NCBI GenBank assembly: GCA_964568735.1
Contig: CAZMRF010000040.1
Span: 1-45,093 of the forward strand
DNA from: CAZMRF01 sp964568735
Lineage (GTDB): Bacteria > Acidobacteriota > Polarisedimenticolia > JACPZX01
Direction: 5' to 3'
Length of the DNA: 45,093 bases
The translations under genes were made by a program, and so were the position numbers. The notes under the pieces were generated by a model. That model was not told the DNA's origin and did no database searches. It saw nothing but the letters and a program-made list of their open reading frames with translations. The first letter of the stretch is position 1, and every line of letters starts with the position of its first letter. Shown here one piece after another: positions 31,047-40,431 of the stretch.

Positions 31047-33332
31047 ATGGCGCAGTCCATGGAGCTCAACCTCAGGGACTACCTGAGAATCCTGCAAAAG
31101 CGCTACAAGGTCATCGTGGGCCTGGCGGTGCTCTGCACGCTGTCGACTCTCCTCCTGACGCCGGAGACGAAGCCGGCGTGGGAAGCGGATGCCACGGTGA
31201 AGATCACTCATCAGAGCACGGTGGCCAGCCTCTTCCTCGACAGCGTGACCTGGACCGCGGGCGATGACTTGCAGACCCAGTCCAAGATCATCGCGAGCCT
31301 TCCGATGGCCCTCAAGGTGGGCCAGGCCCTCGAGATGTTCCCGGAGGAGCTCACCGCCGCGGATCTGTCCCAGAACGAGGCCCTCTCCTCCCAGGTCGCC
31401 TCGTTCAAGGCTCTCTACAAGGCGGCGCCCGTGTCGGGGACGGGCCTGATCAAGATCACGGTCACGACTCCCCGGCCGGACTACGCGGTGCAGCTCGCCA
31501 ATACCGTGGCGGACGTCTTCATCCAGGAGCAGACCTATCAGCGCAACCGGCAGATCATCGAGAGCAGGCGCTTCATCGAGGAGCAGCTCGCCTCCTACCA
31601 GGATCGGCTCCGCACCTCGGAGGCCGTCCTCACGGACTTCAAGAAGGAGCACCTGACATCGCTCAGCCTCTCCGAGAACGAGATGGCGAGGCTGAACGAG
31701 CTCATCGAGGAGGACTCCCAGAGGATCCGTGCCCTGGAGAACCTCGTCGCCAACCTGAACGCCCGGCTGATGTCGCCGGAGATGACCTATGTCGATCTGA
31801 TCCGGGGCGGAGACGAGGATCGCGCCCTCGAGGAGCTGAACAGCGAGCTCGTCAGGCTCCAGATGGAGCGGGAACGCCTCCTGGTTCTCCAAGTGTCCTC
31901 CTCTCCCGAGATCGCGGCCGTCGAGAGCCAGGTCCAGGGCCTCGCGCGGCGCCTCCTCGAGGGGTACCGAAAGACCCTGGACTTCCTGGTCTCCCGCCGC
32001 GACGGTCTGGAGGCGAAGCTCGCCGCTCTCCCCGAAAATGACGCCCAGGCGGCGCGGCTGGCTCGCGACGTCAAGGTCAACGAGGACATCTACACCCTCC
32101 TGCAGCAGCGCTACCAGGAGGCGCTCATCAAGGAGGCCGAGAAGATCCAGGAGGTCTCCGTCGTGGAGTACGCCGCGGAGGCTGCGCGCCATGCCGTTCC
32201 GGGCCGGTCGGTGAGGGGCCTGGCCGGGCTCCTCGTCGGCCTCCTCCTCGGGCTGCTCGCCGCCTTCGTCCAGGAGACGCTCGACACCTCGATCGACACG
32301 ATCGAGGACGTCGAGTCCTACCTGAACGTTCCCGTGGTCGGCATGGTCCCCCAGTTCAACCTCGAGGACTGCGTCGAAGCCGTGGTGAGGCAGCAGCCGT
32401 GGATGGCCGAGACACCGCACCTGAAGGAGTACGCCTCGGTCATCGCCCGGCACGACCGGAGGTCCGCGGCGTCAGAGGCCTACCGAACTCTGCGAACGAA
32501 CCTCCAGTTCACGGCCATGCGCCACGGCAAGGGAACGCCCGGAGAAGACTCCGGGCAGATCTTCCTGTTCACCTCGTCGTCTCCCGGGGAAGGGAAGTCC
32601 ACGACCGTCGTGAACCTGGCCGTGACGATGGCCCAGATGGGGAAGCGCGTCCTCCTGATGGAGTGCGATCTCCGCAATCCCCACATCAACAGATTCTTCG
32701 GCGCGTCGAGATCTCCCGGCCTCACCGACGTGATGCTCGGCACCGTCTCCATCGGCGAAGCCGTTCGCTCCGGAGCCGACCTGGCCGTGAGCGGAGGCGA
32801 CCTGGGAGGGCTGGCGACGGAAGGGCTCGACCGGCTTCACCTCCTCACGAGCGGCACACTGCCGCCGCAGCCCGCGGAGATCCTGATCTCCCAGCGGTTC
32901 GGCGAGCTCCTCGAGTCCCTGAGGTCTAGGTTCGACGTGATCCTGCTGGACTCTCCGCCCGTCCTGCCCGTCACCGACGCCGCCATCCTGGGAACGAAGG
33001 TCGACGGGGTGATCATCGTCTACCAGCTCGGCCGCGTCTCGCGGAATATGCTCCGCAGGGCGAAGATCCTCCTCGAAAACGTCCACGCTCCGATCTGGGG
33101 CATCGTCCTCAACGGCCTGCGAGCCAACCTGACCGGCTACGCCATCGATTCCTACTACGGCAGGACCGAGTCCGCGCGGGCCGAGGAGGACGCGAGCGTC
33201 CTCGTGCACCAGGCGTCACGGCGGGAGGCGAGCTGGTTCTCCACCGTGCGCCGATTCTTCTCGGGCTTCGGATCGAACGGCCGGCACGGCGACACGACCC
33301 GCGAGGACGCTCCTCCTCTGTCCGGAGCCTAG
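31047..33332 (+). CDS. Wzc/GumC-like co-polymerase with BY-kinase domain
   Basis: This 761-residue inner-membrane protein sets chain length and gates export with the Wza-type protein before it. The Wzz domain starts at the N-terminus with membrane segment 1 around residues 20-38. Long coiled-coil helices (around 165-350) form the periplasmic part, and segment 2 is around 388-412 (LAGLLVGLLLGLLAAF). The cytoplasmic tyrosine-kinase domain has Walker A S-S-S-P-G-E-G-K-S-T-T, Walker A' L-L-M-E-C-D-L-R-N-P and Walker B V-I-L-L-D-S-P-P-V. The tail is odd: its last Tyr residues are 698, 703 and 704 and none occur in the final 55 residues, so the usual C-terminal Tyr cluster is missing or reduced to Y-A-I-D-S-Y-Y. 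Confidence 0.93.
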   Translation: MAQSMELNLRDYLRILQKRYKVIVGLAVLCTLSTLLLTPETKPAWEADATVKITHQSTVASLFLDSVTWTAGDDLQTQSKIIASLPMALKVGQALEMFPEELTAADLSQNEALSSQVASFKALYKAAPVSGTGLIKITVTTPRPDYAVQLANTVADVFIQEQTYQRNRQIIESRRFIEEQLASYQDRLRTSEAVLTDFKKEHLTSLSLSENEMARLNELIEEDSQRIRALENLVANLNARLMSPEMTYVDLIRGGDEDRALEELNSELVRLQMERERLLVLQVSSSPEIAAVESQVQGLARRLLEGYRKTLDFLVSRRDGLEAKLAALPENDAQAARLARDVKVNEDIYTLLQQRYQEALIKEAEKIQEVSVVEYAAEAARHAVPGRSVRGLAGLLVGLLLGLLAAFVQETLDTSIDTIEDVESYLNVPVVGMVPQFNLEDCVEAVVRQQPWMAETPHLKEYASVIARHDRRSAASEAYRTLRTNLQFTAMRHGKGTPGEDSGQIFLFTSSSPGEGKSTTVVNLAVTMAQMGKRVLLMECDLRNPHINRFFGASRSPGLTDVMLGTVSIGEAVRSGADLAVSGGDLGGLATEGLDRLHLLTSGTLPPQPAEILISQRFGELLESLRSRFDVILLDSPPVLPVTDAAILGTKVDGVIIVYQLGRVSRNMLRRAKILLENVHAPIWGIVLNGLRANLTGYAIDSYYGRTESARAEEDASVLVHQASRREASWFSTVRRFFSGFGSNGRHGDTTREDAPPLSGA

Positions 33333-33347
33333 GAGGCCAGCCGGATC

Positions 33348-34751
33348 ATGAGACTCGCGGCCTCGCGCGTTGAGGGTCGCGCGCTGTACGCGACTCTCGC
33401 GTCCTGCGCCGCGGCGCTCTGCGTCGGATGGATGGCGGGGCGGGCCCCCCTGGTGGTGCCCTTCATCGTCGTGGCGGGCCTGGTCGTCTTCGCCGTCGCC
33501 TTCCTCAAGACCGAGCTGGCGGTCCACATCCTGATCCTCTCGATGCTCCTGTCGCCGGAGATCGCCGTCGGCGGCTCCATCGGCGGCTCGGGGATGGAGG
33601 GCGCCAGGTCTGCGGTCGTGAGGATCGAGGATCTCCTCCTCGTGGTGATGGGCGTCGCATGGCTCGCCCGCATCTCCGTATTCAAGGAGCTGGGCCTCGT
33701 CCTCAAGACCCCGCTCAACGCGATCATCGGGCTCTACGCTCTCGTCATCACCATCAGCACCCTGGTGGGCGTTTCCGCGGGCCGGGTCAGTCCGGCCATG
33801 GGCCTGCTCTTCGTCGGGAAATACCTCGAGTACTTCGTCATCTACTTCCTCGTCGTGAATCACGCCCGGAGCCGCCGATCCCTGGATCGCATGCTGATCA
33901 CTGCGGGAGTGACGGCCCTGGCCGTTGCCCTCATCGCCATGGCCCAGATCCCGACGGGCGAGCGCGTCTCCGCTCCCTTCGAAGGCGAGCGGGGCGAGCC
34001 CAACACCCTGGGCGGCTACCTCGTCCTCATGATGTGCGTGCTGGGCGGCATGGCCCTCGAGGCTCCCAGGCGAAAGACCCGATGGCTCCTCGCCGCCGCC
34101 GTGGCGATGCTGGCGGTGCCGCTCCTCTACACGCTCTCGCGGTCCTCGTGGATGGCGGCGACCGCCTCCGCCCTCGTGCTCCTGGTCATGTCACGGCAGT
34201 GGAGACGCCTGCTCCCGGTCCTCGCCGTGGGAGGCATCCTTCTCGTGGCCTTCATCCCCAAGGAGGTCGTGGATCGCGCGGGCTACACCTTCAGCACGCA
34301 CAGGGAGTCGGTCGTCGTCGGGGATGTCGCGCTGGACTCGTCCACTTCGGCGAGGATCCGCTCCTGGTCCGAGGCGCTCACCGACTCGGCCAGCCATCCC
34401 TTCCTGGGCCACGGCGTGACCGGATACCACTTCATCGACGCCCAGTATTTCCGCATCCTCGCCGAGACCGGCCTGATCGGCTTGGTGGTCTTCCTGGCCC
34501 TCATCTACCAGCTCTATCGAAGGACGCGCGAGTCCTCACTGCGCCTCTCGGATCCGATGCTGCGGGGACTGTGCACCGGCTTCCTCGCGGCGCTCGCAGG
34601 TCTCCTGGTCCACGCCTTCGGCGGGAACACCTTCATCATCGTCCGGATCATGGAGCCCTTCTGGCTCGTGGCCGGCCTCGTCATGGTGGCGCCCCTCATC
34701 GAGGGGGACGGCTCCGAGGACTCGAAGGAGATCGCTCATGCCGGGGCCTGA
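33348..34751 (+). CDS. O-antigen ligase/polymerase family membrane protein (Wzy/WaaL)
   Basis: This 467-residue protein has about eleven membrane segments and a large outer loop before the last ones. The loop carries the Wzy_C/O-antigen-ligase marks: R-I-R-S-W-S-E-A-L, G-H-G-V-T-G-Y-H and R-I-L-A-E-T-G-L-I-G-L-V-V-F. Enzymes of this group join lipid-linked repeat units into chains or ligate them to an acceptor on the periplasmic side. In this Wzx/Wzy-type locus the polymerase role is more likely. It overlaps the flippase gene by 14 bases. Confidence 0.87.
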   Translation: MRLAASRVEGRALYATLASCAAALCVGWMAGRAPLVVPFIVVAGLVVFAVAFLKTELAVHILILSMLLSPEIAVGGSIGGSGMEGARSAVVRIEDLLLVVMGVAWLARISVFKELGLVLKTPLNAIIGLYALVITISTLVGVSAGRVSPAMGLLFVGKYLEYFVIYFLVVNHARSRRSLDRMLITAGVTALAVALIAMAQIPTGERVSAPFEGERGEPNTLGGYLVLMMCVLGGMALEAPRRKTRWLLAAAVAMLAVPLLYTLSRSSWMAATASALVLLVMSRQWRRLLPVLAVGGILLVAFIPKEVVDRAGYTFSTHRESVVVGDVALDSSTSARIRSWSEALTDSASHPFLGHGVTGYHFIDAQYFRILAETGLIGLVVFLALIYQLYRRTRESSLRLSDPMLRGLCTGFLAALAGLLVHAFGGNTFIIVRIMEPFWLVAGLVMVAPLIEGDGSEDSKEIAHAGA

Positions 34752-36324
34752 GAATGTCGGCCCGCGCGCGCGCCTCCTGATCCGGGGCGTCCTCACGGGA
34801 GGGGGAAGCCAGGCCGGGATCCTCCTCGTGTCCCTGCTGGTCACGCCCGTCGTGGTCCACCGGCTGGGAATGGAGCGCTACGGACTCTGGGCGCTCGCGG
34901 CTGCGCTGGTGAGCCACCTGGGACTCCTGGACATGGGAGTCGGGAACGGCCTCGTCCGGTACCTGGCCGCCCATCGCGCGAGGGGAGACGACGCCGCCTT
35001 CAACGGCGTTCTCCGGCTGGGTCTCTTCTTCTACGGAGGCTTCGGGGTTCTCCTCTTCCCCGTCGTGATCCTCTCCATGGGCCCGCTCATGGAGGCGCTG
35101 GCGGTGCGGCCCGAGCTGCGCGGGGAAATCTCCTTCCTGCTCGCGGGCGTGACGGCGATTTTCCTTCTCCGGACGATCTTCTCGGTCCATCGCGCCGCCC
35201 TCGCCGCCGTGGAGAGGATCGATCTCAACAACAAGATCGCCTTCGCCATGGCGATCCCAGGCGGCATCGGCTCCGTCCTGGCCGTCACCCTGGGCTTCGG
35301 CATCCCCGGCCTGGTCGTGAACGGGGCCGTGACCGCCGCGCTGGCCATCGTCGTCCAGTGCGCCGCGGCCTATCGCTTCGTACCGGGGATCCGCCTCCTG
35401 CCCTTCGAGCTGGACTTCAGCCTCGCCCCGGAGCTGCTCGGCTACGGCCTTCGCGTGCAGGGGACCCGGCTGGCCGAGCTGATCTACGGGCAGGTGGACA
35501 AGGTGGCGCTCGGCCTCCTGATCGGCGCCGTTCCGGTCGGGGAGTACGACATCGGCATGAAGCTCTCCGTCCTGGCCGCGGCCCTCCCGACGCTGATCCT
35601 TCCCGTGATCCTCCCCACGACCTCGATCCTCGCGGCAACCGGGGACAGAGAGCAGCTCCGGGTCCTCCACCAGAGGGCGGCCAAGTACGTGGCCCTCGTC
35701 GTCGCGCCCGTGACGGGCTACGTGATCGTCGCCGCTCCGTCCATCCTGGGACTATGGATCGGCACCGCCGTGGCGGTGCCGGCCGCGCCCGTGGCGCGGC
35801 TCCTCGTCCTCGGCGGCTCCCTCTACCTCGCGCTCGGAGTCTCGAGGCTTGTCTCTCGCGGCATCGGCCTGCCTCAGCTCGAGATGAAGGCGGGCCTCAT
35901 CATGGCGGCCGCGAACGTCGCTCTCACCTTCGCCCTGATCCCGCTCATCGGCCCCGTCGGCGCCCCCATCGGCTCGTGCGCTGCGGGTCTCGCGGGAGGC
36001 CTCTGCTTCCTCGTCTTCTTCATGCGGGAGGTGAGCGCTCCGTGGGGGCTCGATCCGCTGGGCCCCATGCTCGCCCCCGCGATCTCGGCCGGCGTCGCGG
36101 CGCTCGGAGGCGCGGGTGGAGCGCTCCTCCTGCGTGCCTTCGTCACGCCGTCGGGCCGGATGGGGGCGCTTCTCGAGATCCTCGCCTCGGGGATCCCCTT
36201 CGTCGTCATCTACGCCGCGGGCATCTTCAAGGGCTCGCTCATCGACGAGTACGACCAGCGCGTCGCGCGCGAGACCTGGAGCGTTGCGCGGGCTGCGCTC
36301 TCCCGATCGGTGGCGGCGCCGTGA
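34738..36324 (+). CDS. Polysaccharide flippase (Wzx/MATE-like, polysacc_synt family)
   Basis: This 528-residue protein has 12-14 membrane segments. The start resembles other Wzx proteins: a short basic lead, then helices with P-V-V-V-H-R-L-G-M-E-R-Y-G-L-W-A-L and L-G-L-L-D-M-G-V-G-N-G-L-V-R-Y. It should flip undecaprenyl-linked repeat units to the periplasm for polymerisation by the preceding gene product. ATG 34738 overlaps the polymerase gene by 14 bases, and its stop overlaps the next start (GTGA at 36321-36324). Confidence 0.9.
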   Translation: MPGPENVGPRARLLIRGVLTGGGSQAGILLVSLLVTPVVVHRLGMERYGLWALAAALVSHLGLLDMGVGNGLVRYLAAHRARGDDAAFNGVLRLGLFFYGGFGVLLFPVVILSMGPLMEALAVRPELRGEISFLLAGVTAIFLLRTIFSVHRAALAAVERIDLNNKIAFAMAIPGGIGSVLAVTLGFGIPGLVVNGAVTAALAIVVQCAAAYRFVPGIRLLPFELDFSLAPELLGYGLRVQGTRLAELIYGQVDKVALGLLIGAVPVGEYDIGMKLSVLAAALPTLILPVILPTTSILAATGDREQLRVLHQRAAKYVALVVAPVTGYVIVAAPSILGLWIGTAVAVPAAPVARLLVLGGSLYLALGVSRLVSRGIGLPQLEMKAGLIMAAANVALTFALIPLIGPVGAPIGSCAAGLAGGLCFLVFFMREVSAPWGLDPLGPMLAPAISAGVAALGGAGGALLLRAFVTPSGRMGALLEILASGIPFVVIYAAGIFKGSLIDEYDQRVARETWSVARAALSRSVAAP

Positions 36325-37373
36325 GGGTCCTTTTCAGCGGCTCCTTCAATCCCGGCTTCGAGGCGCTTCCCGAGTACCTCTCGAAGGCCCTGCGCGAGTC
36401 GGGGCACGAGGTCTCCTGCTTCGATCACCGCGAGCGGATGCTCCCAGGGCGCGTGCGGCAGCGCGTGCCATCCCTCGATCGGATCGACTCGGCCCTCGCG
36501 AGCCGTCGCCTGCTCGGCCAGGCGCGCTCCTTCAGGCCCGATCTCGTCCTGGTCAACCAGGGGGCCGCCATCGGCAGGCGCACCGTCGAGGCCGTCCGAA
36601 GTGAAACGGGGGCCATCACGGCGAACTGGTGGTCCGACTACCCCGGCGAGTTCGACGAGGGGCTGGCCCTGGCCCGCAGCGGAGCCTACGACCTTTTCTA
36701 CGTCTCGGGGACCGATGCTAGGAATCGCCACCATTCGGGCGGCGCGCCGCAGACGCAGTGGCTCCCCTTCGGATGCGACGCGGGCGTGCACAGGCCCGTG
36801 GATCTCTCGGCCGAGGAGAAGCGCCGCTTCGGAAGCCGTGTCGCCTTCGTGGGATCGGCCTATCCCGAGCGGCGGGAGCTCCTGACCTCTCTCGCGGATC
36901 TAGGTCTGGCCGTCTGGGGGCCGGGCTGGGATCGCTACCGCTCCGACCCCGTGCTCGCTCCGTGCATCCGGGGCGGTGCGCTCGGGCCGGAGAGCTGGGT
37001 GAAGGTCTATACCGCCTCAGAGATCGTCATGAACATCTCCTGGGGCTTCGGCGGCCCCTCGAAGCCCTACGGGACGATGGCCAACGTCCGCGTTTTCGAG
37101 GCGCTGGCCTGCGGGAGCTGCCAGGTCGTGGACGCGAAGCAAGACATCGCCTCGCTCTTCCGCGACGGAGAGCACCTCGTTCTCTACCGCACCGTGAAGG
37201 AGGCCCGGGCGAAGGTCGAGGCGCTCCTGGCTGACGAATCGCGCCGGAGCCGCATCGCGAGCCAGGGGAAGATGGAAGCTCTCGCCCGTCACACGTGGCG
37301 CCACCGCGTGGAGGTGATTCAACGGGACATGAAGGGCGTGACCACGCGCGCAGCGGCTGGAGTCCACCGATGA
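36321..37373 (+). CDS. CgeB-like glycosyltransferase
   Basis: This 350-residue GT-B-type protein resembles the CgeB/DUF3880 group. The N-terminal domain opens M-R-V-L-F-S-G-S-F-N-P-G-F-E-A-L. The C-terminal domain has L-P-F-G-C-D, F-V-G-S-A-Y-P-E-R-R, the nucleotide-sugar binding region N-V-R-V-F-E-A-L-A-C-G and L-F-R-D-G-E-H-L-V-L-Y. The start is GTG 36321, overlapping the flippase stop; longer frames upstream run antisense or out of frame through the flippase gene. It is probably one of the enzymes that build the repeat unit in the cytoplasm. Confidence 0.83.
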   Translation: MRVLFSGSFNPGFEALPEYLSKALRESGHEVSCFDHRERMLPGRVRQRVPSLDRIDSALASRRLLGQARSFRPDLVLVNQGAAIGRRTVEAVRSETGAITANWWSDYPGEFDEGLALARSGAYDLFYVSGTDARNRHHSGGAPQTQWLPFGCDAGVHRPVDLSAEEKRRFGSRVAFVGSAYPERRELLTSLADLGLAVWGPGWDRYRSDPVLAPCIRGGALGPESWVKVYTASEIVMNISWGFGGPSKPYGTMANVRVFEALACGSCQVVDAKQDIASLFRDGEHLVLYRTVKEARAKVEALLADESRRSRIASQGKMEALARHTWRHRVEVIQRDMKGVTTRAAAGVHR

Positions 37374-39580
37374 GCGCTCCGCCGAGCAGGAGACTTCGCG
37401 TCGTCCAGGTCGTCGAGCGGCTGGAGCGCGGGGGGCTCGAGCAGGTGGTCGAGAGCCTCGCCTGCGGTCTCACGGCGCGCGGTCACGACGTTCGGATCCT
37501 CACGCTCTGTGGGGGAGGCGCCGTCGCGGATCGCATCACGCGGGCTGGAATCCCGATCGAGCAGGCCTCCGCCCCTCCCATACTGAGGTTTGGAGCCGTC
37601 CGTGCCCTCGCCCGTCAGCTCGGTTCGATGAAGGCGCAGGTCGTCCATGGGCACGGATACCTCGCGGGGACGCTCTCGCGGCTCGCGGGCCGGATCTGCG
37701 GGGCGCCCTGCCGCATCATCCACCGCCACACTCTCGATGAGAACGAGGGGGCGCGCCACCGGCTGCTCGAGCACGCTCTGAGATCCGGTGCCTGGACTCT
37801 CTGCTGCTCCGAGGCGGTGCGCGCCAGGGCGGTGACCTTCGGCGCCGATCCGTTGCGGACGGAGGTCGTCTACAACGGGGTCACCCTCGATCGCTTCTCC
37901 CGTGCACGCGTGCCCCGCACGGGAGCCGCGCGGATCCTGTGCGTCGCCTCCCTGCGCGCGCTGAAGGGCCACCGCGTTCTACTTCAATCGGCCGCCCTCC
38001 TCGCGCGACGGGGCGTGCAGTTCGAGATCCGTCTTGCCGGAGAGGGGCCGGAGCGCGGCGCCCTCGAGGAGCAGTCGGCGGCGCTCGGCCTGGGCGCGCG
38101 CGTCCGCTTCCTGGGGGAGAGAGACGACGTCCCCGATCTCCTCGCCGGAAGCGACCTGTTCGTCCTCGCCAGCACGAGCCGCGAAGGGCTCTCCCTCGCG
38201 ACGCTGGAGGCGATGGCCGCGGGGCTGCCCGTCGTGGCGGCCCGGACCGGCGGGCTCGAGGAGATCGTGCGGGAGGGCTCGACGGGCCTCCTCGTCCCCG
38301 CCGGCGAGCCCGGGCCCCTCGCGAGCGCCATCGAGCGGCTCCTCGCTGAGCCGGCTCGCGCGCTCTCGATGGGCCGGCAGGGGAGGGAGCGCGTTCAGGC
38401 GTTCTTCGGCTCCGAGCGGATGCTCGACAGGGTCGAGGAAGTCTACGCCCGCGCCTGCCACGGAGTCCGCGGCGCGCGGACGGTCCTCTACCTCTCCGCG
38501 CGCGGAACCGACTTCGGTGGCGGGCAGGCGGGGCTGAAGATGCTGGCCGCTTCGGCTGGTGAGCGCGCCTATGAGCCCGTCGTCGTCGTGCCGGAGCCGG
38601 GAAGGCTCGCCGCCGATCTCTCGGCATCCGGAGTCCGCACGGTCCTGCTCCCTCTCCCGCCTCTTCGCTCCCTCGCGGCGCACCGCGTAGGTGTGGCCAT
38701 CCTCCGGCTGCGCCGGCTTGCGCGGATGATCAGGGCCGGCGTCGTGCACGTGGACGACACGCGCGGCGCGCTCTACGCCCTCGCGCTGCCGCGGAGGATC
38801 CGGCGGGTCTGGCATCTGAGAGACGTGCGGCCCGACCCGCTCGATCGATTCCTCGGCGCGCGATTCGACCGGCTCATCGCCGTGAGCGGCGCCGTGGCAC
38901 GTCGCCGCTTTCCCGGGATTGTTCCACCGCGCCTCACGGTGATCGCCAATGGCGTCCCCGAACCCCATGCCCTTCGCAGCCGCGAGGAGATCCGCAAGGA
39001 GATGGGAGCGGCGCCCGGTGACCTGCTCCTCCTCGCCGTGGGGCGGGTCGAGCCTCAGAAGGGGATCCACGAGCTGGTCGGCGCCCTGGCGCGCATCGCG
39101 GGAGAGCTGCCCGGCGTGCGCGTCGTGGTGGCGGGGCAGGTCTCGGCGGAGGAGCGTCTCCGCCTCGAAGCCGCCGCCGCGGAGCTCGGCATCGCGCGCT
39201 GCTTCCGTCTTCTCGGGACGCGGGACGACGTCGCTGATTTGATGTCAGCGGCCGACCTCCTCGTTCACTCCTCCTGGTACGAGGCGGCGCCGCGCGTCGT
39301 CCTCGAGGCGATGGCCGCAAGCCTCCCTGTCATCGCCACCGACGTGGGCGGGATCCCGGAGATCCTCGAGGGCTGCGGCGAGCTCGTGCGCGAGAAGGAC
39401 GCCGAGGCTCTTGCCCACGCTATCTCGGCGATGGCCTCGGACCCGGAGCGGAGGCGGAGCAACGCCGCGCGGGCCCGCGATCGCTACGAGTCGCTCTACA
39501 CGCCCGGCCGCCATCTCCAGGCGGTCCATGCGCTCTATCGCGAGCTGACGCGCGAGGGAGCCGGGATGGAGGCCTCATGA
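37370..39580 (+). CDS. Tandem GT4-GT4 glycosyltransferase fusion
   Basis: This 736-residue protein contains two complete GT-B family 4 enzymes. The first (around residues 8-365) has V-V-E-R-L-E-R-G-G-L-E-Q, V-Y-N-G-V and the EX7E region T-S-R-E-G-L-S-L-A-T-L-E-A-M-A-A-G. The second (around 370-730) has R-G-T-D-F-G-G-G-Q, V-I-A-N-G-V, A-V-G-R-V-E-P-Q-K-G and S-S-W-Y-E-A-A-P-R-V-V-L-E-A-M. Both donor sites look intact, so one chain may add two consecutive sugars. The start overlaps the previous stop (ATGA at 37370-37373), as does its end with the methyltransferase gene. Confidence 0.9.
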   Translation: MSAPPSRRLRVVQVVERLERGGLEQVVESLACGLTARGHDVRILTLCGGGAVADRITRAGIPIEQASAPPILRFGAVRALARQLGSMKAQVVHGHGYLAGTLSRLAGRICGAPCRIIHRHTLDENEGARHRLLEHALRSGAWTLCCSEAVRARAVTFGADPLRTEVVYNGVTLDRFSRARVPRTGAARILCVASLRALKGHRVLLQSAALLARRGVQFEIRLAGEGPERGALEEQSAALGLGARVRFLGERDDVPDLLAGSDLFVLASTSREGLSLATLEAMAAGLPVVAARTGGLEEIVREGSTGLLVPAGEPGPLASAIERLLAEPARALSMGRQGRERVQAFFGSERMLDRVEEVYARACHGVRGARTVLYLSARGTDFGGGQAGLKMLAASAGERAYEPVVVVPEPGRLAADLSASGVRTVLLPLPPLRSLAAHRVGVAILRLRRLARMIRAGVVHVDDTRGALYALALPRRIRRVWHLRDVRPDPLDRFLGARFDRLIAVSGAVARRRFPGIVPPRLTVIANGVPEPHALRSREEIRKEMGAAPGDLLLLAVGRVEPQKGIHELVGALARIAGELPGVRVVVAGQVSAEERLRLEAAAAELGIARCFRLLGTRDDVADLMSAADLLVHSSWYEAAPRVVLEAMAASLPVIATDVGGIPEILEGCGELVREKDAEALAHAISAMASDPERRRSNAARARDRYESLYTPGRHLQAVHALYRELTREGAGMEAS

Positions 39581-40431
39581 GCGTGGCTCTCGCGGCTCCT
39601 CCGGTGGCGGCCACTCTCTGCGCGGTCTGCGGATCGCCCGAGAGGAAGGCCGTGGGCCGTGAGCCCGCGGGACACGAGCTTCTGGAGTGCGGAGGCTGCC
39701 GCGTCTGGTCGATCTCTCCTCCTCCCCGGATGGTGCCGCCCGAGGCGCTCTACGGCGAGAGCTACTACGCGGCCTGGCGCGCTGAGGCCGGGCCGCGGCG
39801 CCGCATGTGGAAACGGAGGCTGAGATTCCTCGAGGACTCCCGGCGCGGACGGCTCCTGGATGTGGGCTGCGCCGAGGGCTCCTTCCTCCGGGAGGCGAAG
39901 GCCTCCGGGTTCCAGGTGGAGGGGACGGAGCTGTCGCCGCATCCTGCTCGTTTCGCGGCCGCGCTCCTCGGTGCGCGCGTCCACTGCGGCTCCCTTCCGG
40001 AGCTGGGTCTTCCCGGAGCCTCATTCGCCGCCGTCACCTTCTGGCACGTCCTCGAGCACACGGAGGATCCCGGCGCGAACCTCCGCGCCGCGAGGGAGCT
40101 TCTGGAGCCCGGCGGCCGCCTCGTGGTGGCGGTCCCCAATCGCCACAACACGATATTCCGCGCCGCCTACAGGATCGCCCGCGGCCGTCCGGTCCATCTC
40201 TACGACCCGGCCGATCGCGAGCAGCATCTGCATCACTGGGATCCTGCCTCCCTGCGCGCCTCGCTCGAAGCCCACGGATTCCTCGTGGAGGCGGTGAGCC
40301 CCGATCCCTGCGCCATCGGCCTCGCGAAGTGGATCGTCGACGCGGCCGGGAGGCTCCACTCCGCGGCCGCGCGCGAGCCGCGCACTTCCGCCATGGTCGC
40401 GGTGGCCTCGGCGCCCGGAGGCGATCGATGA
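39577..40431 (+). CDS. Class I SAM methyltransferase with N-terminal zinc ribbon
   Basis: This 284-residue protein has a Cys4 zinc-ribbon-like head (C15, C18, C38, C41), then a Methyltransf_23-type domain: motif I L-L-D-V-G-C-A-E-G-S-F-L, acidic G-T-E-L-S, and F-W-H-V-L-E-H-T-E-D-P motif IV. This combination is common in O-antigen and exopolysaccharide loci, where it methylates sugar hydroxyls or caps chains. The acceptor is unknown. It is coupled by ATGA overlaps on both sides. Confidence 0.87.
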   Translation: MSVALAAPPVAATLCAVCGSPERKAVGREPAGHELLECGGCRVWSISPPPRMVPPEALYGESYYAAWRAEAGPRRRMWKRRLRFLEDSRRGRLLDVGCAEGSFLREAKASGFQVEGTELSPHPARFAAALLGARVHCGSLPELGLPGASFAAVTFWHVLEHTEDPGANLRAARELLEPGGRLVVAVPNRHNTIFRAAYRIARGRPVHLYDPADREQHLHHWDPASLRASLEAHGFLVEAVSPDPCAIGLAKWIVDAAGRLHSAAAREPRTSAMVAVASAPGGDR

